Assembly: GCA_026225945.1 (NCBI GenBank) | Contig: JAMJFZ010000199.1 | Coordinates: 64,586,001-64,650,000, forward strand | DNA: 64,000 nucleotides | Source of the DNA: Cricetomys ansorgei | Lineage: Eukaryota > Chordata > Mammalia > Rodentia > Nesomyidae | Direction of reading: 5' to 3' | Part shown: one piece after another, positions 59,331 to 64,000 of the stretch | Numbering within the stretch: the stretch's first letter is position 1 | Layout of the letters: the number at the start of each line of letters is the position of its first letter | Notes under the pieces: model-generated | Told to the model about the DNA's origin: nothing | The model's input: the letters and a program-made list of their open reading frames with translations, nothing else | The model's database searches: none | Position numbers and translations under genes: made by a program

Positions 59331-59900
59331 GCGTGTAGGAGTCACCCTAAAATCCTATTAGCTTTTAAAAGACTGTACCACACTACTGTTTCATATTCAT
59401 GTTGGACTTATATAAATTGTTGGTCTTTCACAACTACACTAATGCCAGGGTGAGCCTAACAATGTTGTTTAATACTTAGTTTATTCATTTTCATTTTGTT
59501 TAATCCCTGTTGTAGAATTTGTGTAAATCCTTGTAAGTCAGAGTCCGTGATGCAATATATAAGCTGTTTGTCCAGATTTCCCTCCCTTTATATGAACATC
59601 AATTATAGGCTTATATGGAGAAGCTAAAGATAAGAGATCTTTGAGGTTGATTTACTAAGTTCAGTAACCTTTTAAAAACTATTAATCTATTACCTGCACT
59701 AATATCTGGACTTTATAAAAATAGGATATGACACCTATACTATTTTCTGTATTTATTCAACTGAACAATTCTTTTAAAATGTAAATTAGATTAATGATAA
59801 TATTTTTCTAGAAAAGCATGCTGATTCTTAAGTCATTATGAATGACCACAACCATCTGCTACAGAATCATAGCCTACTGTTTTGACAGGGATTGAAGCAT
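59331..59900. other. A+T-rich intergenic sequence
   Basis: Possibly more L1 debris; nothing I can name. Confidence 0.35.
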
Positions 59901-59904
59901 GAAT

Positions 59905-60735
59905 ATTTTATGTTACTATAACAAAATTCTTGAGACTGGCTACTCTATAAAGAAAAGATGTTTATTAGCTCAAGTTCTAGATGTAGTTCAGGAAAATAAA
60001 GAGCTATCACTAACATAAGCTTCTTGTAAGGGGCTAGTGATGAAAGGAGAGGGTTTGAGAGAAGTGGAAGAGAAAAGAGAGAAGAAAAGAGGGAGGAGGG
60101 AGAGGTGGTATGAATAATTATGACCTCTCTAAACTAATTTGAATGCTTAGGGAGTGGCATTATTAGGTGTGGCCTTGTTGGAGGAAGTGTGAAACTGGGT
60201 GTGGGCTTTGGGGTTTTAAATTCCAAAGCCAGGCCCAGTGGCTCTTCCTGCTACCTGTGAATAAGGATGTACAACTTTCAGCTCCTTCTTCAGCACCATG
60301 TCTGCCTGCATGCTGCCATGCTTCTCACCATGATGACAGGGAACTAAACCTCTAAACTGTAAGCCAGCTCCAATTAAATGTTTCCTTTATAAGAGTTGCC
60401 ATGGTCATGGTGTCTCTTCACAGCAATAGAAACCCTAACTAAGATAGGGGGGTGGGGAGAAAATGAGAACTAGGTAAGGGAAAAAGGGAGCCAGGGAGCT
60501 GAACTTGTTTAACAATAACCCACTCTTGTAATAATCAATCCCTATATATATATACTCCTAAATATATCCCTATAAAATATACTCCTAAAAGATGGATATT
60601 AATCCCCTCCAAGGATAGTGTACTCAATGACCTAATAAGTTTACACTTTTAAAATGTTCTTCCACTTATAGATAACATTAAAGTAGGACCAAGACTGCAG
60701 CACATGAGCTTTGGGAGAAAACCATATTTAAGACA
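59905..60735 (-). mobile_element. MaLR-type LTR interrupted by another LTR
   Basis: The left part has TACTATAACAAAATTCTTGA, GACTGGCTACTCTATAAAG and a polypurine run at 60042-60108. The right part resumes after 60448 with AATAACCCACTCTTGTAAT, ATTAATCCCCTCCAAGG and AGCACATGAGCTTTGGGAGA. This is the antisense order of an MST-like MaLR LTR. Confidence 0.55.
60112..60448 (+). mobile_element. MaLR LTR (ORR1 type), nested insertion
   Basis: TGGCATTATTAGGTGTGGCC, TTGTTGGAGGAAGTGTGAAA, GATGACAGGGAACTAAACCT, TTGCCATGGTCATGGTGTCT and ACAGCAATAGAAACCCTAAC match the copy at 13602. It sits inside an older LTR in the opposite orientation. Confidence 0.75.
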
Positions 60736-60754
60736 AAGTAATGCTGTTATAATT

Positions 60755-60937
60755 TCCTCCTGGTGCTACCCCTAATCATAATGGGCTGGGCACTCCCACA
60801 TCAATAAGTAATCAAGAAAATGTACTACAGCCTTGCCCACAGGGAAATCTGGTGGTTGCATTTTCTCAGCTGAGGTTCCCTTCGCCCCTTCCCTCAGCTT
60901 GTGTCAAGTTGACAAAAAACTAGCCAACTCTCACATT
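60755..60937 (-). mobile_element. MaLR LTR fragment
   Basis: TAATCATAATGGGCTGGGCA, TCAATAAGTAATCAAGAAAA, CAGCTGAGGTTCCCTTC and TTGTGTCAAGTTGACAAAAA are the antisense of the 5' half of the LTR seen at 21850. Confidence 0.7.
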
Positions 60938-60939
60938 TT

Positions 60940-61148
60940 CAGATTTAAGTGTATGAGTATTTGGCCAGCATGTACATATGTATAACATATGCATTCCTGG
61001 CATCTTTGGAGACTAGAAGAGGGCATCAGATTCCCTGAGAGTAAAGTTACAGATGGTTTTTAACCACTATGTGGGTGCTGGAAACCAAACCTAGCTCCTC
61101 AGCAAGAGCAACAAGTGTTCTTAACTGCTGAGCTACCTCTCCAGGCCC
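60940..61148 (-). repeat. B2 SINE
   Basis: On the minus strand GGGCCTGGAGAGGTAGCTCA, GCAGTTAAGAACACTTG, CAGCACCCACATAGTGG and AATCTGATGCCCTCTTCTAG form a near-complete B2. Confidence 0.9.
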
Positions 61149-61559
61149 TAAAAGCGTACTTTCAAAATATACCCAGATACACCAAACTTTGAAAGACATC
61201 AAAAAAGGTTAAAATTGTGAAAAAGATCATGAACTGTCAGCTGTTCATGATGGAATCTAGACCACTTGATTTATTCTGAGGTGGTATAATTTTGTTTGGA
61301 TTCATTCTTATTTATAATGAAAGCACTATCATTGCATTAAGGTCTAGGTGGAGCACAGGAGATGTGAATTAACCCTGTTTTCTGATGCTGGCCGATGACC
61401 ACCTGGGCTTTGGTACTGATGAAGTCCAGAGCTAGTGACATGTGAATAAAAAGAGCCAAGGCTTATTTCTTATTATAAATGTACAAAGTCTGTTCAGCAG
61501 AATCTATATATTTCATCATCAATATTTCCATTGTGTCTCAGAAATGTCTTGAGTTCTGG
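61149..61559. other. Intergenic sequence, nothing recognised
   Basis: No exon or named repeat recognised. Confidence 0.4.
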
Positions 61560-62060
61560 TAGTTTTTTTTTTAATTTAAAAATGTTATGCAGATAAATAC
61601 ATAAAATGTATCTGACCAGTTTGATGTGTGGTTATTAAATTATTGTGCATGCTACCTAGAGAAGTCAAGTCCCCTCATATCCCTCCCCTACAACACCCTC
61701 TGCCCCCAGAGTGACCAATGTCTTCTATGGTAATAATTTCCTTGCTTTTCATCATATGCTTATTGTCTGTGGATGAATTCCTAAACCACACATACAAGTT
61801 TTGTCTGTTTCTGAATTATTGAAATGGAACTATGCTGTACTACATTTATGATATATTCCCTCTCAACATTGTAAAATCTATCACATTGCTGGATGGAACT
61901 GAATATTTATTTTATTGCTGTATAGTGATGCACACCATAAATATTCCATATATTGAGCCTTTCACTCATTTCTAGGTTTTGGTAATTATGAAAAATGTTG
62001 CTCTTGGCATTCTTGTCCATTTTCCTAACCTATGTACATAAGTATATCTCAAAAGTCCAT
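61560..62060 (-). mobile_element. Ancient L1 (L1M) 3' fragment
   Basis: GTTATTAAATTATTGTGCAT, TTGAAATGGAACTATGCTGT, TTATTTTATTGCTGTATAGT and GAAAAATGTTGCTCTTGGCA run in the antisense L1M order. Confidence 0.65.
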
Positions 62061-62149
62061 GAAATATCCACCTGCATTCATGAATATCACATCAGTGACA
62101 TTGCTGCCTCACATTCTTACCACCAAGCACATGAAAATACAAAGAACAA

Positions 62150-62420
62150 GAGATCATGTGGTGCCCAATCCCAGCTGATGCATCTGTAGCATAATTCCTG
62201 TACCAAAGGCTCAGAGATCGTTGCAGAAGAGGGGTTGGACAGATTTTGAGAGAACAGGAAGTTTGCTATGAGATTTCATCTTACAGAAATGTCAGAGAAA
62301 CTACAGCCATGAAATTTCATCAACAGAGCTGCCTAAACAAGACCTGAGCAATGACTGCCCTGACGGACATGCTAACGTAGACAGGGGAAAGCTCAAAAGG
62401 CCTCAACCCTGAGCAGGTTA
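62150..62420 (+). mobile_element. Rodent L1 3' UTR fragment
   Basis: GAGAACAGGAAGTTTGCTAT, TCAACAGAGCTGCCTAAACA, GGACATGCTAACGTAGACAG and AAAAGGCCTCAACCCTGAGC are a known rodent L1 3' block. Confidence 0.6.

Positions 62421-62422
<2 letters not shown>

Positions 62423-62464
<42 letters not shown>
62423..62464. repeat. (TG)n microsatellite
   Basis: About 21 uninterrupted TG units. Confidence 0.95.
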
Positions 62465-62466
<2 letters not shown>

Positions 62467-63230
62467 AGTTGAAGTGGGAGAAGCCATGAATTTGAGGGGG
62501 ATTGTACAATAGAAAGATTAGAGAGAGAAAAGATAAGAAGGGAAATTCTAAAAATAGCATTATAAAAGTAAGTGTTTTAGCTGAAGAACAAAAATTATAA
62601 GGATATACCATGTGCAGCATGATGCTTAGAAATATGTACCTAAATAGCACATCCACTAATGGATAATTGCTTTTTAGTAAAAGGTTTGCTGTAGAGTTTT
62701 GGTTGATATGTTTTATAAAGGAATTTTCTTTTCTCTCTAGCCACAAATGGAGAGAGATGTTCAATTTCATCTAACTTTTAAAAATTACCAAGATGATGTT
62801 AGTTTTTTCTTTTTTAATACATTATTGTGCTAAATCACATTAATTGGTCTTAAGAAAATACATTTATATTTAACATTTTGTAAAACCTTTTCCTCAATTT
62901 TTCATGTTTTAGACTTAACTAAAGTTAATAGTCATAACTGAGTGAATGTGTCCTAGTCATGAGTTAAGACAGGTTTTTCCAACTTAGTCTGGTTGCACAT
63001 TCTCAAAGTCACCTGAAGTTGCGGTGGGAGTCAAGTGGTATGGAAATAGGCTCTCATCCCTGCAGGAGCAAAGGGAGTTCATGACAAGGTTCTAAGAATT
63101 TTGAAGGCTAATAACACAGAAGATGGAATTTTTTAGCAGGACCATAGCCCTTAAGAGTTCAGTATCAAGATGCCAGCCTCGATGTGTATTTTAGGACAAA
63201 TAAAAGGGAATTAATAAGGACAGAAACCCA
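62465..63230. other. Intergenic sequence, nothing recognised
   Basis: No exon or named repeat recognised. Confidence 0.4.
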
Positions 63231-63234
63231 TGCT

Positions 63235-63395
63235 AGTGATATGACAACATCAGGAAATCTAGATGTTTACTCTTGAACCACAAGAACACAGACACTTGGG
63301 GGTAGGGAGGGTAGATTTGGAGGAGAGGGGAGATGGGAGGAGCTGAGAGAAGTGGAGGGAGGGGAGGAGGATGTTGGGATGTATTATAAGAGAGA
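63235..63395 (+). mobile_element. Rodent L1 3' end
   Basis: A purine-rich 3' end with GGGAGGAGCTGAGAGAAGTG and GGATGTTGGGATGTATTATA, the usual terminal pattern of rodent L1 before the A-rich tail. Confidence 0.6.
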
Positions 63396-63406
63396 AGATA
63401 AATAGA

Positions 63407-63473
<67 letters not shown>

Positions 63474-63475
63474 AT
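63396..63475. repeat. (AAAT)n microsatellite
   Basis: About 18 AAAT units, almost pure, grown from the L1 tail just before it. Confidence 0.95.
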
Positions 63476-64000
63476 GATTTTAAAGTCTTTCTTAGATCAG
63501 AGGGGAATTAGTATTGGGGATGGAAACAGGGCTGTATTTGCAAGAGAGATCAAGTGGTATACCAGAAGTGGGGGGGGCCCTCAGAAGACAGTGTGGCCTG
63601 AAACATTGGATCTCTAAAAGAGACTTGGGCATGACATGAAGCTCAGATGGAGAGAGATTGAGCTTCATTCCATCAGAGTAACCTACGTCCTCCCCCAAAA
63701 AGCTACATTCAGCCGAAGTCCAGTGCTAAAGAATATCATGACCTACAAAGATACATGCAGAAGTTTGGAGCTGGCCAATTTCATAACATATCCAATTATA
63801 TATCACCTTATCTCTCACCTCCTATTATTTACATAACTTCATCCTACACCTTAAGTATGTTTAAAAAACACAGTGAGCACCTGCCACTCTGTCATCCACA
63901 GCAGTTACAAATATGAATCCTTAAAATACCTCTTTCTTCTTTCAGTGACATCTCCTCTCTCTCCATGGACAGTCATTGGCAAGGGAAGCATGGCATTATC
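63476..64000. other. Intergenic sequence, nothing recognised
   Basis: A G7 run lies at 63570-63577. No exon or named repeat recognised. Confidence 0.4.

Noticed and set aside
1..64000. CRISPR array, operon, integron or other prokaryotic-type system
   Set aside because: The DNA is mammalian: introns, SINEs, LTRs and a CpG island. The tandem repeats found are microsatellites and one minisatellite without unique spacers.

Overview
The window is mammalian nuclear DNA from a rodent. It carries B1, B2/B3, B4 and ID-type SINEs, rodent L1 debris, URR1-type hAT elements and MaLR-type LTRs, besides older MIR, L2 and L1M relics shared by all mammals. Three copies of a roughly 310-base LTR bounded by TGTTGTGG and CCACAACA make a cricetid (hamster, vole or deer-mouse group) my best guess, but the species is not fixed by what I can see.

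The only protein-coding gene I can support is Zfat (zinc finger and AT-hook transcription factor), on the minus strand. Coding exon 1 lies at 29912-29930 and encodes METRAA plus one base. Exon 2 lies at 1744-1920 and carries the first C2H2 zinc finger. The join is exact in frame and reads METRAAENTAIFMCKCC, the ZFAT N-terminus as I know it. Intron 1 is therefore 27,991 bases (1921-29911). The rest of the gene, including the AT-hook and the other zinc fingers, lies beyond base 1.

From about 29,500 to 30,600 there is a CpG island, the Zfat promoter. Its layout suggests divergent transcription: an A/T-rich box at 30028-30047 separates the Zfat side from a plus-strand side with a YY1-like ATGGCGG and a perfect NRF1 palindrome. 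An RFX X-box-like palindrome overlaps the Zfat start codon. The plus-strand product, if any, would correspond to the antisense RNA described at the human locus.

From 30,600 to 64,000 I see no gene. The stretch is intergenic DNA upstream of Zfat, with many solo LTRs, SINEs, L1 remnants and simple repeats. Most open reading frames in the window are chance or repeat-derived. The longest ones (195, 177, 173, 162 and 128 codons) are discussed individually and none is called as a gene. No rRNA, convincing tRNA, CRISPR array or bacterial-type system is present.
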